This document shows positions 7,848 through 15,925 of a stretch of DNA of 25,710 nucleotides, one piece after another. This stretch comes from UBA6136 sp041178325 (GTDB lineage: Bacteria; Pseudomonadota; Gammaproteobacteria; Methylococcales; Methylococcaceae): contig JBEGVN010000030.1 of assembly GCA_041178325.1 (NCBI GenBank), forward strand, positions 1 to 25,710. Reading direction: 5' to 3'. The position numbers were made by a program, and so were the translations under genes. Positions within the stretch are counted from its first letter, which is position 1. The number at the start of each line of letters is the position of its first letter. A model generated the notes under the pieces. That model had not been told where the DNA came from. It was given only the letters and a program-made list of their open reading frames with translations, and searched no databases.

Positions 7848-9070
7848 TGACTTACTCCACCCGTCTGCCGCGTTACGGAGACAAGCAGAATTCTGCTTTC
7901 TATGAAGACTATTTACAGAGGCTTCTGGAGGATAGAGATAGCAGTGGACTGACCGAAATGATCGGTGGCATTGAAGCCATGTTGATCAGCGTCGAGCCTG
8001 GAAATTCGGTTGAATACATCGCTGAACTGGCTTTGATGTCACCCTATGAGTATCTGGTAACGCTGGATAGTGAAAAACATCTGACGCATGTTCTTCGTAT
8101 CGATATGCAATCGCCAGATATTCTTCTTCGCGAACCGAAGGAGATGGCTTACTCCGATATTTTCCGGAGTCTGAATGATCTATATCCGGTCGGTGCCCGT
8201 CGCCCACACTCGCGATATCTTGGGGAGATCCTGCATTGTAAGGATCGACATCAGGTAGTCGCAATGCAACAGCAGCGCGAATTTAGATTCTTCCAGGTGG
8301 GCCAGTTGGCCGACCTTGATTTCCCACTCAACGTCAGTATCTCGAAACCATCGCCCTACACCCAAAATGTGATCGGTTACATGGAAAGACCGCTGGATAG
8401 CATTCGGGTTTATCAGCATGGCAACTGCATTATTCTTCCGCAGGCTCAGGCTGCCAATGATCGCGGCAAGGAAATGCAAGAACGTATCGGTATCAAGGAC
8501 TTTCTCTGTCCGGTCGATCACCTTGCTACGCGGGTTTATAGCCAAAATCGCGAGGTTGCCATCCTCGAATATCTGGCACTCTCCAGCTATTACTACTGGG
8601 GAAGTTATGACATCAAGGATCAGAACTCTTCGACGAATGTCACCAAGAGTGCCCATGCATTGCCCGAGTCGCAAAGTCCCGCGAAGGTATTTACGGCGAA
8701 CAATCACCCCTATTGCGTCAATCACTTGGACCGCTTACCCAGTCCGACGGAAACCTTTGTCCGCAACTATGGACCAAGGCTTCATCACATTGCTGTCGAG
8801 GTGAAAGATGGACAGCTTGATGGACGAGAGTACATCGACGTGGTGGTCGACGCGATTGCCAGTCAAGGCAAGGGCTTTCTTCTTGAAACCATCGGTTCTC
8901 GTAGCGAGGGTCTTAAGCAGATTTTCTCTTCTGCATCCGACTTTTCCTCACTCATCATTGAATATGTTCAGCGTTTCGGTGATTTCGAAGGGTTCTTTAC
9001 CAAAGACAATGTCGCAAAGCTGACTTTTGCTGCAGGGCAGGAAGAGGGAGTTAAAGAGGACCTCTATTGA
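7847..9070 (+). CDS. HPPD-like VOC-superfamily protein, probable metalloenzyme
   Basis: The 407-residue product resembles 4-hydroxyphenylpyruvate dioxygenase in layout, mainly in its C-terminal half. Three positions fit the two-His-one-carboxylate iron site of that enzyme: His225 in CPVDHLATRV, His314 in RLHHIAVEV and Glu372 in LIIEYVQRFG; the last is followed by EGFFTKDNVAKL, like the C-terminal helix region of HPPD. The N-terminal ~220 residues are degenerate and carry no such motif. It is longer than HPPD (about 350-380) and lies apart from tyrosine-catabolism genes, so the substrate is probably different. The ATG overlaps the transglutaminase TAA by one base (TAATG), so the two are probably co-translated. 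A 10-codon upstream extension inside that gene is less likely. Family placement is by eye. Confidence 0.65.
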   Translation: MTYSTRLPRYGDKQNSAFYEDYLQRLLEDRDSSGLTEMIGGIEAMLISVEPGNSVEYIAELALMSPYEYLVTLDSEKHLTHVLRIDMQSPDILLREPKEMAYSDIFRSLNDLYPVGARRPHSRYLGEILHCKDRHQVVAMQQQREFRFFQVGQLADLDFPLNVSISKPSPYTQNVIGYMERPLDSIRVYQHGNCIILPQAQAANDRGKEMQERIGIKDFLCPVDHLATRVYSQNREVAILEYLALSSYYYWGSYDIKDQNSSTNVTKSAHALPESQSPAKVFTANNHPYCVNHLDRLPSPTETFVRNYGPRLHHIAVEVKDGQLDGREYIDVVVDAIASQGKGFLLETIGSRSEGLKQIFSSASDFSSLIIEYVQRFGDFEGFFTKDNVAKLTFAAGQEEGVKEDLY

Positions 9071-9126
9071 GGGTCAGGACGTCTAAGGTGTGATAATGAG
9101 GGGTCACTTCATAACGAGCGCCCCCT

Positions 9127-9960
9127 TTGTCAAAAGCGATCACTAAATCTTCGCCGTTCACTCTAGATGAGGAACTCGTTCATGCGTTGGTCCTCCTCGC
9201 AGAGGCAGCAGGGCAAGAAATCCTGTCTTTTTATGGCCAAAAGGCAGCGGTATGGGAAAAAGGCGACTCATCGCCACTAACCGCTGCAGATCTTGCAAGT
9301 CATCAGATAATTCAGCGCGGCCTGAAGGGTCTGGCTTCTCATGTCCCATTGCTTTCCGAAGAGTCCGCTCCCATGGATGATGCGGAACGTTTGTCATGGT
9401 CAACCTACTGGCTCGTGGATCCTCTCGATGGAACCAAGGAATTCCTGAATCGTAATGGGGAGTTCACGGTCAACATTGCACTGATCGAAAACCAATACCC
9501 CTGTTTCGGAATTGTGCATGTCCCGGTCCATGGTCTGACCTATGTCGGACAGGGAGGGAAGGGTGCCTTCCGTATGGATGCGAATCACATCAAAACATCG
9601 CTTTCTGTTGCAGAGATTGCTTCGGATCCGCTGAGAGTCTTGGGGTCGCGGTCTCACCCGGCTCCGGATCTTGACGCTTATCTGGTGCAACAGGGATCCA
9701 TAGTTATGGAACCTGTGGGCAGTTCGCTCAAGTTTTGCCGTGTTGCCGAGGGAACGGCTGACCTCTACCCTCGTTTTGGCCCGACCTCTGAATGGGATAC
9801 GGCAGCGGGTCAGGCCGTTCTCGAAGCTGCCGGAGGTCGTGTTGTTGACCTTCAAGGTCGTCGGCTTAGGTACAATCACAAGGTAAGTCTGCTGAATCCT
9901 TTTTTCCTCGCTTTTGGGGATCTTGGCCGGAATTGGTTGCCGTGTCAGGAAGGGTATTGA
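9127..9960 (+). CDS. cysQ: 3'(2'),5'-bisphosphate nucleotidase CysQ
   Basis: The product (277 residues from TTG) is an inositol-monophosphatase-fold, Mg-dependent phosphatase. CysQ removes a phosphate from 3'-phosphoadenosine 5'-phosphate, a by-product of sulfate assimilation, and is inhibited by Li and Na. Metal-site motifs are LSEESAP, VDPLDGTKEFLNRNGEFTVNIAL (shown here as one region, key residues D-P-L-D-G-T) and SEWDTAAGQAVLEAAGG with the late Asp. The start is uncertain: no ATG precedes the conserved ELVHALVLLAEAAG segment. TTG at 9127 gives the expected length, but a TTG within that segment is also possible. It is 56 bases after the VOC gene on the same strand and 27 bases before trkA. 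Confidence 0.9.
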   Translation: MSKAITKSSPFTLDEELVHALVLLAEAAGQEILSFYGQKAAVWEKGDSSPLTAADLASHQIIQRGLKGLASHVPLLSEESAPMDDAERLSWSTYWLVDPLDGTKEFLNRNGEFTVNIALIENQYPCFGIVHVPVHGLTYVGQGGKGAFRMDANHIKTSLSVAEIASDPLRVLGSRSHPAPDLDAYLVQQGSIVMEPVGSSLKFCRVAEGTADLYPRFGPTSEWDTAAGQAVLEAAGGRVVDLQGRRLRYNHKVSLLNPFFLAFGDLGRNWLPCQEGY

Positions 9961-9987
9961 AGCATCACCCATTGTTCGAGTCAGGCT

Positions 9988-11358
9988 ATGAAAATCATCA
10001 TCCTTGGGGCGGGTCAGGTCGGTAGTAGCCTGCTCCAGAGTCTCGCCAGTGAAAAGAACGATATCGTCATGGTGGATATCCGCCAGGAGATCCTTGATAA
10101 GCTACAGGATCGTTTTGATATTCGAACGGTCTTAGGGCACGCGGCGCATCCGCCGATTCTTCAGGCTGCTGGAGCGCGGGAGGCGGATATGTTGATCGCA
10201 GCAACCAGTGATGACGAAACCAACATGTTGGCTTGCCAAATTGCTGACATTCTTTTCAAGATCCCTCGCAAGATTGCCCGAGTTCGGTCAATCGAATATT
10301 TTGCCTACCCCGGCCTTTTCTCTCCTGAGACGATTCCGATTGATTACGTGATCAGCCCGGAACAAATTGTGACGCAGTACATCGAACGCTTGCTCTCTCA
10401 TCCAGGTTCGAGTCAGGTGTTGGATTTTGCAGAGGGTCGGGTCAGGATGGCGTCATTGCAAGCGGTTCGGGGCGGCCCAATGGTGGGACGCGAAATTCGT
10501 GAGCTTCATGAGCACGTCCCCAATCTGCATGCCCGAATTGCGGCCATATTCCGCAACGGTCAACCGATTGCACCCAACGGCAGCACGGTGATTTTGCACG
10601 GTGATGAAGTCTTCTTCTTGGCATCACGAGAGGAAATCAAGGGAGTGATGTCCGAATTAGGTAAGTCGGAAAAGCCCTATAAACGTCTGATCTTTGCTGG
10701 CGGGGGACATGTCGGTAAACGGGTTGCTCTTGCCCTTGAAGGCCAATATTCGATCAAGGTGATTGAGCGAGATCCCCAGCGCGCCAAGAAGATCGCAGGC
10801 CAGCTGAAAAATACCACGGTCCTCGTAGGTGACGCTTCCGACCGGGAGCTTCTCATCAGTGAAAACGTAGATAGCGCAGATGTCTTTTGTGCCATCACGA
10901 ATAATGACGAGGCGAATATTCTTTCCGCAATGCTAGCCAAGCGCCTCGGTGCCCGACGGGTCATCGCACTGGTTAACAATGATGCCTATTCAGAAATCGT
11001 CGATGACAAACAAGTGGATCTGGTCATTTCACCCCAGCAAGCGACCATCAGTGCCCTTCTTCGCTATATCCGGCGGGGCGATGTGGGGCAGGTCCACTCC
11101 ATCCGACATGGGGCCTCGGAGGCTATTGAAATGGTGGCTCACGGACAAATCGGCATATCAAGAGTCATCGGTATTCCCCTGAATGAAATCAATATGCCTG
11201 AAGGGATCGTGATGGGAGCTCTGGTGCGCGATGATGAAGTTCTCCATGTTCATCACGACACGGTGATTCAGGAGGGGGACCATGTGATCATGTTCTTGCT
11301 TGATAAACGCCTTATCCCCGAGGTCGAGCGGTTGTTTCATGCTGTTGACACACTTTGA
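9988..11358 (+). CDS. trkA: Trk potassium uptake regulatory protein TrkA
   Basis: The 456-residue peripheral membrane protein contains two tandem halves, each an NAD-binding RCK-N domain followed by an RCK-C domain. The first Rossmann loop is GAGQVG at residues 7-12; the second is FAGGGHVGKRVA near 235-246. Conserved DDETNMLACQ and NNDEANILSAMLAKRLGA segments match each other, showing the duplication. TrkA gates the TrkH/TrkG potassium channel in response to NAD(H) or ATP/ADP. The length equals the normal ~458 residues. No trkH is present in the window, and only a weak AGG precedes the ATG. In many gammaproteobacteria trkA lies beside rsmB and fmt; here it does not. Confidence 0.95.
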   Translation: MKIIILGAGQVGSSLLQSLASEKNDIVMVDIRQEILDKLQDRFDIRTVLGHAAHPPILQAAGAREADMLIAATSDDETNMLACQIADILFKIPRKIARVRSIEYFAYPGLFSPETIPIDYVISPEQIVTQYIERLLSHPGSSQVLDFAEGRVRMASLQAVRGGPMVGREIRELHEHVPNLHARIAAIFRNGQPIAPNGSTVILHGDEVFFLASREEIKGVMSELGKSEKPYKRLIFAGGGHVGKRVALALEGQYSIKVIERDPQRAKKIAGQLKNTTVLVGDASDRELLISENVDSADVFCAITNNDEANILSAMLAKRLGARRVIALVNNDAYSEIVDDKQVDLVISPQQATISALLRYIRRGDVGQVHSIRHGASEAIEMVAHGQIGISRVIGIPLNEINMPEGIVMGALVRDDEVLHVHHDTVIQEGDHVIMFLLDKRLIPEVERLFHAVDTL

Positions 11359-11365
11359 TTGCTTG

Positions 11366-11372
11366 AAGGAGA
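11366..11372 (+). promoter_or_regulatory. Ribosome binding site of the rhodanese gene
   Basis: AAGGAGA ends 6 bases before the GTG at 11379. It fixes this GTG as the start in the absence of a nearby ATG. Confidence 0.8.
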
Positions 11373-11378
11373 ACTCAG

Positions 11379-11777
11379 GTGACTGACATTAAGAAGTTGG
11401 ATCCCGCTGCTGCCCACACCGCCCTGACTGCGGATCCTCTGGCCGTCCTGATTGACGTGCGGGATCCTGTTGAGTTCAGCTTTGTCGGTCATCCCATCGG
11501 TGCTTTGAATATCCCTTTCAAGTTTGCCCCAAGCATGGCAACGAATCCTGATTTTCTCTCATCGGTTCGTGTGAGCGTGCCTGACGAGAAGACGTCGATT
11601 TTTCTTCTCTGCCGAAGCGGGCAGAGATCCATGGCTGCGGCCGAGATTCTCCAGCAGTCGGGGTATCTAAACCTGACCAATATCGAGGAAGGTTTTGAGG
11701 GTGGCATCGATGAGGCGAAGCACCGTTCAACCGTCAACGGCTGGCGTTTCCGTGGGCTTCCATGGGTGCAAAGTTAA
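11379..11777 (+). CDS. Rhodanese-like domain protein
   Basis: The 132-residue product is a single rhodanese domain, a fold that carries sulfane sulfur on a cysteine. The active-site loop is LCRSGQRSMAAAEIL with Cys78; upstream DVRDPVEFSFVGHPIGALNIPF is the typical N-terminal motif. The six-residue loop (CRSGQR) fits a small sulfur transferase of the GlpE/PspE sort rather than a phosphatase. The sulfur acceptor is unknown. It starts with GTG, 20 bases after trkA, behind a strong ribosome binding site. Its stop codon lies 20 bases from the end of the convergent panE, and I see no hairpin terminator between them. Confidence 0.9.
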   Translation: MTDIKKLDPAAAHTALTADPLAVLIDVRDPVEFSFVGHPIGALNIPFKFAPSMATNPDFLSSVRVSVPDEKTSIFLLCRSGQRSMAAAEILQQSGYLNLTNIEEGFEGGIDEAKHRSTVNGWRFRGLPWVQS

Positions 11778-11797
11778 GGCTAAGACTATCACTCTGT

Positions 11798-12700
11798 CTA
11801 AGACTGGAGCTTCATCAGCGTGTAGAGGGTGTCGAGATACGGTGTTCTGAAGCCGATACGTCGGGCGGCTCTTAAGGCATTCCCAAGAATGACTTCAACC
11901 TCTGTTGCTTCCCCGGCAGCCCTGTCCAATGTCATGCTTGGAAGGTAAGGAGGCATGCGGTGGGTGCCATTAATTTGTTTTTCAATGATGCCGTTCGGAA
12001 GCACATGGCCGAGTTGTGTGGCGGTTTGGTGGATTTCTTCCATGACCTTTCGAACAAGTTCCTCTGCGCCGCCCAATACCGCTGCGGTGTGTGCGTTGCT
12101 GATCGTACACAGCGCACTGAAGGAGGCATTCCAGAGTGTCTTTTGCCATCGAACAGCTTCAAGTTGTGTTGAGTATTCTGCGCTTGCACCGGTAGAGAGC
12201 CACCGACTGACCAGGGTCTCACCGATCACAGAGTGGCCTTTGGGATATCGACCCAAGACAATATGCCCGTAAGCCTGATGGATGACATGTCCTGGCTGGG
12301 TGCGTGTGGCACAGACGAAGGCAACCCCGCCAATCACTTCATTTTGTGGAAAACTCTCGGCAAGTTCATTTTCAACTTCAAGGCCATTAGAAATCGAAAC
12401 GATCACTGTTCCTCTCCCGACGACGGGTTTCAAGAGCGCGATCCGATCGCAACGCGGTGTCAGCTTGACTGCCAAGAGAACAATTTCGGGTTGCGTTCTC
12501 AGTGGTTCGCCCGGTTGGATCACTTGTGAGGGCTTGAAAATCCATTCCCCAAGTCCAACGCGGCTTTCAATCCGGATGCCCTCACGGCTGACCTGATCAA
12601 AGTCGCTCCGACATTGGGCCGTTACTGAAGCCCCTGCACGTGACAGCAATCCGCCATAGAGGCTACCGACTGCGCCGGTCCCAATCAGGTGAATTCGCAT
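11798..12700 (-). CDS. panE: 2-dehydropantoate 2-reductase (ketopantoate reductase)
   Basis: The 300-residue protein is the NADPH-dependent reductase that makes pantoate for coenzyme A. Its N-terminus has the Rossmann loop GTGAVGSLYG (residues 7-16). The middle has the conserved IVLLAVKLTP and SISNGLEVENEL segments, and the catalytic lysine lies in VRWQKTLWNASFSALC. The C-terminal helical domain includes SMTLDRAAGEATEVEVILG, matching the family's substrate-binding Ser and Glu. Length is normal (303 in E. coli). Its ATG overlaps the hda stop by one base (TGATG), so the two are coupled. It ends the long - strand run. Confidence 0.93.
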   Translation of the reverse strand: MRIHLIGTGAVGSLYGGLLSRAGASVTAQCRSDFDQVSREGIRIESRVGLGEWIFKPSQVIQPGEPLRTQPEIVLLAVKLTPRCDRIALLKPVVGRGTVIVSISNGLEVENELAESFPQNEVIGGVAFVCATRTQPGHVIHQAYGHIVLGRYPKGHSVIGETLVSRWLSTGASAEYSTQLEAVRWQKTLWNASFSALCTISNAHTAAVLGGAEELVRKVMEEIHQTATQLGHVLPNGIIEKQINGTHRMPPYLPSMTLDRAAGEATEVEVILGNALRAARRIGFRTPYLDTLYTLMKLQS

Positions 12701-13398
12701 CAGCCCAGAGGATCGATAATCGATTTAACGAAGGGGATAGTCAGTCGCCGTGCTGCGGCCATCGAAGCTCGATCCAACTGATCAAGATAACGGATGAGGC
12801 TCCCGAGGTCGCGCTCCACCCGATGAACCAGATAGCGGGCTACAGGTTCACTCATTTCGAGTCCGAGTGCGCTGGCATGCCCTATGAGTGCTTGTATGGA
12901 TTCTTGTTCAGACAGTGGCTTCATCGCGAGGGTGGGGCCTGAGGATAGGCGACTGCGCAAATCCTCCAGAACGAAGGGTAACTGGCCTGGCGGCGATTTT
13001 GCTGCCAAGACCAACTGAGCGCCCCGATCCTTGAGGGCATTAAACAGAAGAAAAAGAGCCTCCTCCCATTCACGTTCACCTGCAATGACGTCAATATCAT
13101 CGAGACAAAGGCAATCGAACTCTTCCAATCCTACTATGGCAGATGGACCTTGCGTCTTGATGAGTGCCAGGGGTAACGTCATGGCGAGTTGGCCTTGGCT
13201 TCCTGCTGCCCCGCAAGTCGCCTGCAGAAGATGAGTCTTTCCGCTCCCAGGGGGGCCGTGGAGGAAGACAGGGATTGGAGCTGTTCCCAGAGCCACGGCT
13301 TGTAGCAGTCTAATGGTTTCTGCGTTCGGTCCCGGAAAGAACCTGGCAAAGGTGTACTCAGGATCGAGGCCGAAAGGAAGAGGGAGTTGTTGGCTCAC
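12700..13398 (-). CDS. hda: DnaA regulatory inactivator Hda
   Basis: This small AAA+ protein (232 residues) works with the sliding clamp to stimulate ATP hydrolysis by DnaA and prevent re-initiation. The N-terminal QQLPLPFGL is the clamp-binding motif of Hda. A Walker A loop (GPPGSGKTHLLQA) and an LCLDDIDVIAGE Walker B segment follow, with the arginine-rich box VEDLRSRLSSG-like LEDLRSRLSSG further on. The GTG at 13398 puts the clamp motif close to the N-terminus as expected; a TTG at 13404 directly after the wrbA stop would add two residues. It overlaps panE downstream. Its nearness to wrbA and an arsC-like gene is seen in Pseudomonas as well. Confidence 0.93.
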   Translation of the reverse strand: MSQQLPLPFGLDPEYTFARFFPGPNAETIRLLQAVALGTAPIPVFLHGPPGSGKTHLLQATCGAAGSQGQLAMTLPLALIKTQGPSAIVGLEEFDCLCLDDIDVIAGEREWEEALFLLFNALKDRGAQLVLAAKSPPGQLPFVLEDLRSRLSSGPTLAMKPLSEQESIQALIGHASALGLEMSEPVARYLVHRVERDLGSLIRYLDQLDRASMAAARRLTIPFVKSIIDPLG

Positions 13399-13404
13399 GG
13401 CCAA

Positions 13405-14007
13405 TCAGGCAACACGCGTCGTCTTAAGTGCCACCGCTGTCCGACTCATGCGGGCGCCAAACGCACGGCAAAGAGCTCTTTCTTCCGGTGTCAGGTCTTC
13501 TTTGCCTGAACCTGAGAGTCGGCTAGGACCATAGGGGGTTCCACCGGAGCGTGTCTGACTCAGCGCCTTTTCCTGGCTGGGAATGCCAACAACAACCATC
13601 CCATGGTGGAGCAGGGGGATCATCATGGAAAGGAGGGTCGATTCATGTCCGCCATGCATCGAGGAGGTGGATGTAAAAACACCGGCAGGCTTTCCCGAAA
13701 GTGCTCCTGAGAACCAAAGGCCACTTGAACTATCAATAAAGTGTTTCAGGGCGGCGGCCATATTGCCAAAGTGCGTAGGGCTCCCAAGGACTAGGCCATC
13801 ACAGTCCCTGAGTTCATCGAGCGTTGCGTAGGGCGCTCCTTCCGTCGGAATGCTGTCTTCCACTTGCGCTGTCGTGGGAGATACATCAGGCACTGTTCGT
13901 ATTTTTGCGGTTACTCCTTCGACTTCCTCGACGCCCCGCGCGATGTGATTGGCCATTTCGGCGGTAGCGCCATAGCGGCTGTAATACAGAATCAGGATTT
14001 CGGTCAT
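13405..14007 (-). CDS. wrbA: NAD(P)H:quinone oxidoreductase WrbA
   Basis: The 200-residue flavodoxin-fold enzyme binds FMN and reduces quinones by two electrons, avoiding semiquinone radicals. Motifs seen are the phosphate loop YSRYGATAEMA near residue 9, GSPTHFGNMAAALKHFID in the middle, and the WrbA-specific SSMHGGHESTLLSMM.L loop around residues 112-128. Length matches WrbA (about 198). The stop codon is followed immediately by the possible hda start. Upstream the arsC-like gene is 22 bases away, consistent with one transcript. Confidence 0.94.
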   Translation of the reverse strand: MTEILILYYSRYGATAEMANHIARGVEEVEGVTAKIRTVPDVSPTTAQVEDSIPTEGAPYATLDELRDCDGLVLGSPTHFGNMAAALKHFIDSSSGLWFSGALSGKPAGVFTSTSSMHGGHESTLLSMMIPLLHHGMVVVGIPSQEKALSQTRSGGTPYGPSRLSGSGKEDLTPEERALCRAFGARMSRTAVALKTTRVA

Positions 14008-14029
14008 GGTTTTTGTGTGTTCAGTGGAT

Positions 14030-14377
14030 TTACAGAATCGAGAGCACGGATTCAGGGGGGCGACCTATGGCCGCACGGTCTCCATAGACGACAATTGGTC
14101 GTTCGATTAGGACAGGATGCGACAGCATTGCTGCAATGAGGGTCTCATCCGTGACTTTAGGATCATCGAGTCCGAGTTCCTTGAAGGTCGATTCGCCCTT
14201 GCGAAGCAGTGCGCGAGGACCGACGCCGAGAGCCTTGATAATGGTCTCTAAATCAGCCTGACTTGGCGGGGTCTTCAGGTATTCGACGACATTAGGTTCA
14301 AACCCACGGGATTTGAGAAGATCCAGAGTTTCTCGGGACTTCGAGCAGCGTGGGTTATGGTAGATCGTAATGTTCAT
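14030..14377 (-). CDS. ArsC/YfgD-family reductase
   Basis: The 115-residue thioredoxin-fold protein has the ArsC-family start ITIYHNPRCSKSRETLDLL with Cys11 as the likely nucleophile. The later segments LLRKGESTFKELGLDD and HPVLIERPIVV complete the family pattern, including the RPIV loop with its arginine. The HNPRCSKSR form is that of the E. coli YfgD group rather than plasmid ArsC (HNPxCGTSR). No arsR, arsB or acr3 gene is close, and the neighbours are wrbA and hda, so a dedicated arsenic-resistance role is doubtful. It starts 15 bases after truD. Confidence 0.88.
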   Translation of the reverse strand: MNITIYHNPRCSKSRETLDLLKSRGFEPNVVEYLKTPPSQADLETIIKALGVGPRALLRKGESTFKELGLDDPKVTDETLIAAMLSHPVLIERPIVVYGDRAAIGRPPESVLSIL

Positions 14378-14392
14378 GGCAGGACCGAGTAA

Positions 14393-15439
14393 TCACACTT
14401 CCGGATGTTGAGACGATTCGAAAACGATTAGTTCTCTTAGGATGGTCGTCGCGTATGTACCGGCAGGAAGGTTAAATCGAAGTCTTAAAGACCCATCATC
14501 CAGCGCTTCAGCAGTCAGTTGTTCAGGCACCAGTCGATAGGGGCGTCTCAGGCTTTCAAGCCTTTCGGACTTAAGACCATCATGGATTTCTGAGAAACGA
14601 GAAAGAACGCGGTTTTCGATTTCTGCCGCTTTTCCCGAGGCAACAGAGGGTTTTTCACCCACCAGAGGTCCACTTGGATGAATCACCATACGACGGATCC
14701 TGTCCTTGATATCCTCTGCGTCGGCTTCAGCCTCGAAATGACTTTTCGAGTCGGGAAACATATAGACGTCGCCCGCAATAGACTGATTCCAGGTGCCGTC
14801 CAAGACGCGCTCTGAGAGGATCTGATTAAAAATCTCAGAACGGGCAGCAGAGAGAAATATGCCTCGAAGGTTTGGGTTGATCCGAGTGCTGGGATTGCGA
14901 ATCAGATCAAGCGCACGCTCTACATTATTGCCATCGCGTCCGAAACGCTGAGGGCCGAAATAGTTCGGCACTCCAGATTCAGCAATGGCTTTGACGCGTT
15001 CCATTAACGCAGTAGGGGGCTGATCGAGATCACGAATCGTCAGCGTGAACTGATTCTCCTTAATCGCACCGCGTCGCAGCTTTCGGTCATTACGCGTATG
15101 GGTAATGACCTTGAACTGTTCACCCTGCCAAAGGCTCCAGTCAGGATCTTCTTTCCCAGGCAATTGAACGCTGAACCATTGGCGAGTTCGGCCATGACGG
15201 TCCTTCAGGCCCGCATATCCGATATCCCGCGCTTTGGTACTGGTGAAACGCGCTAACTGGCGGGCCACAAAATCTGTGTTTTCTCCCCATTTCTCAACCA
15301 GGACAAAGGCATGCTCACCCAGTCCTGAAGGTTCGAAGCTCAAGACCTCCTCAACAATAAAGTCTTCAGGCGTTGTCTTGATGCTGCCCCGAACCGACGG
15401 TCGACCGTGAACGTAGCTTAGCTGGGCTGTGGGGTCCAA
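14393..15439 (-). CDS. truD: tRNA pseudouridine(13) synthase TruD
   Basis: The 348-residue enzyme isomerises uridine 13 in tRNA-Glu. The catalytic motif is GYAGLKDRHGRTRQW with Asp80, the same residue number as in E. coli TruD. Other conserved parts are KTTPEDFIVEEV near the N-terminus, VPNYFGPQRFGRDGNNV near 154-170, and FLSAARSEIFNQILSER. The TTG at 15439 is the only start that keeps the N-terminal PEDF region; it lies 9 bases after the ispF stop and has no clear ribosome binding site, so coupling is likely. Confidence 0.93.
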   Translation of the reverse strand: MDPTAQLSYVHGRPSVRGSIKTTPEDFIVEEVLSFEPSGLGEHAFVLVEKWGENTDFVARQLARFTSTKARDIGYAGLKDRHGRTRQWFSVQLPGKEDPDWSLWQGEQFKVITHTRNDRKLRRGAIKENQFTLTIRDLDQPPTALMERVKAIAESGVPNYFGPQRFGRDGNNVERALDLIRNPSTRINPNLRGIFLSAARSEIFNQILSERVLDGTWNQSIAGDVYMFPDSKSHFEAEADAEDIKDRIRRMVIHPSGPLVGEKPSVASGKAAEIENRVLSRFSEIHDGLKSERLESLRRPYRLVPEQLTAEALDDGSLRLRFNLPAGTYATTILRELIVFESSQHPEV

Positions 15440-15448
15440 AATAAAAGC

Positions 15449-15925
15449 TCAGTCTTTGGATAACAGTGCAATGGCGTAGGTCGAGATGCCCTCGCCACGA
15501 CCTTCAAAGCCCATCCACTCAGTGGTAGTCGCCTTCACATTGACTGCATCAGGGTCAATACCCAGATCTTCGGCAACCGTGTCGCGCATTTTCTCGATAT
15601 AAGGAGCGAGCTTGGGGAGTTGGGCGACGACAGTGACATCGACATTGATAATGCCGTACCCCCGATCCCTGATTTTTTCAACAACACCACGGAGCAGAAT
15701 GCGGCTGTCGATTCCCTTGTAGGTTTTATCGGTATCAGGAAAGTGACGACCGATATCACCCATGGCTGCTGCACCCAGAAGGGCATCGCAAAGGGCATGG
15801 AGGGCGACGTCACCGTCGGAGTGAGCAGCAAGGCTTTTTTCGTAGGTTACAGGTACGCCGCAAAGCATGAGTTGTCCGCCATCGGTGAAACGATGGGCGT
15901 CATATCCTTGTCCGATTCTCAGCAT
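15449..15925 (-). CDS. ispF: 2-C-methyl-D-erythritol 2,4-cyclodiphosphate synthase
   Basis: The 158-residue enzyme cyclises CDP-methylerythritol 2-phosphate in the MEP route to isoprenoids; it works as a trimer with zinc. The metal site is visible as GYDAHRF (Asp9, His11) and the His in LAAHSDGDVALHALCDALLGAA. The HFPDTD loop and the C-terminal KATTTEWMGFEGRGEGI segment are diagnostic. Its ATG lies inside the last codons of ispD (7-bp overlap), the usual ispDF arrangement. Length is standard. Confidence 0.96.
   Translation of the reverse strand: MLRIGQGYDAHRFTDGGQLMLCGVPVTYEKSLAAHSDGDVALHALCDALLGAAAMGDIGRHFPDTDKTYKGIDSRILLRGVVEKIRDRGYGIINVDVTVVAQLPKLAPYIEKMRDTVAEDLGIDPDAVNVKATTTEWMGFEGRGEGISTYAIALLSKD

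Noticed and set aside
8180..8725. 181-codon open frame antisense to the VOC gene
   Set aside because: It mirrors a real gene on the other strand and shows no family motif. The same holds for the antisense frames at 4674-5204, 6777-7190 and 9400-9972.
7847..9070. Reading the VOC gene as hppD of tyrosine breakdown
   Set aside because: The protein is longer, its N-terminal half does not match, and no partner genes of that pathway are present.
11778..11797. Terminator between the rhodanese gene and panE
   Set aside because: The 20-base gap holds no self-complementary arms and no T-run.
14030..14377. An arsenic-resistance locus
   Set aside because: The motif is of the YfgD type and no arsR, arsB or acr3 accompanies it.
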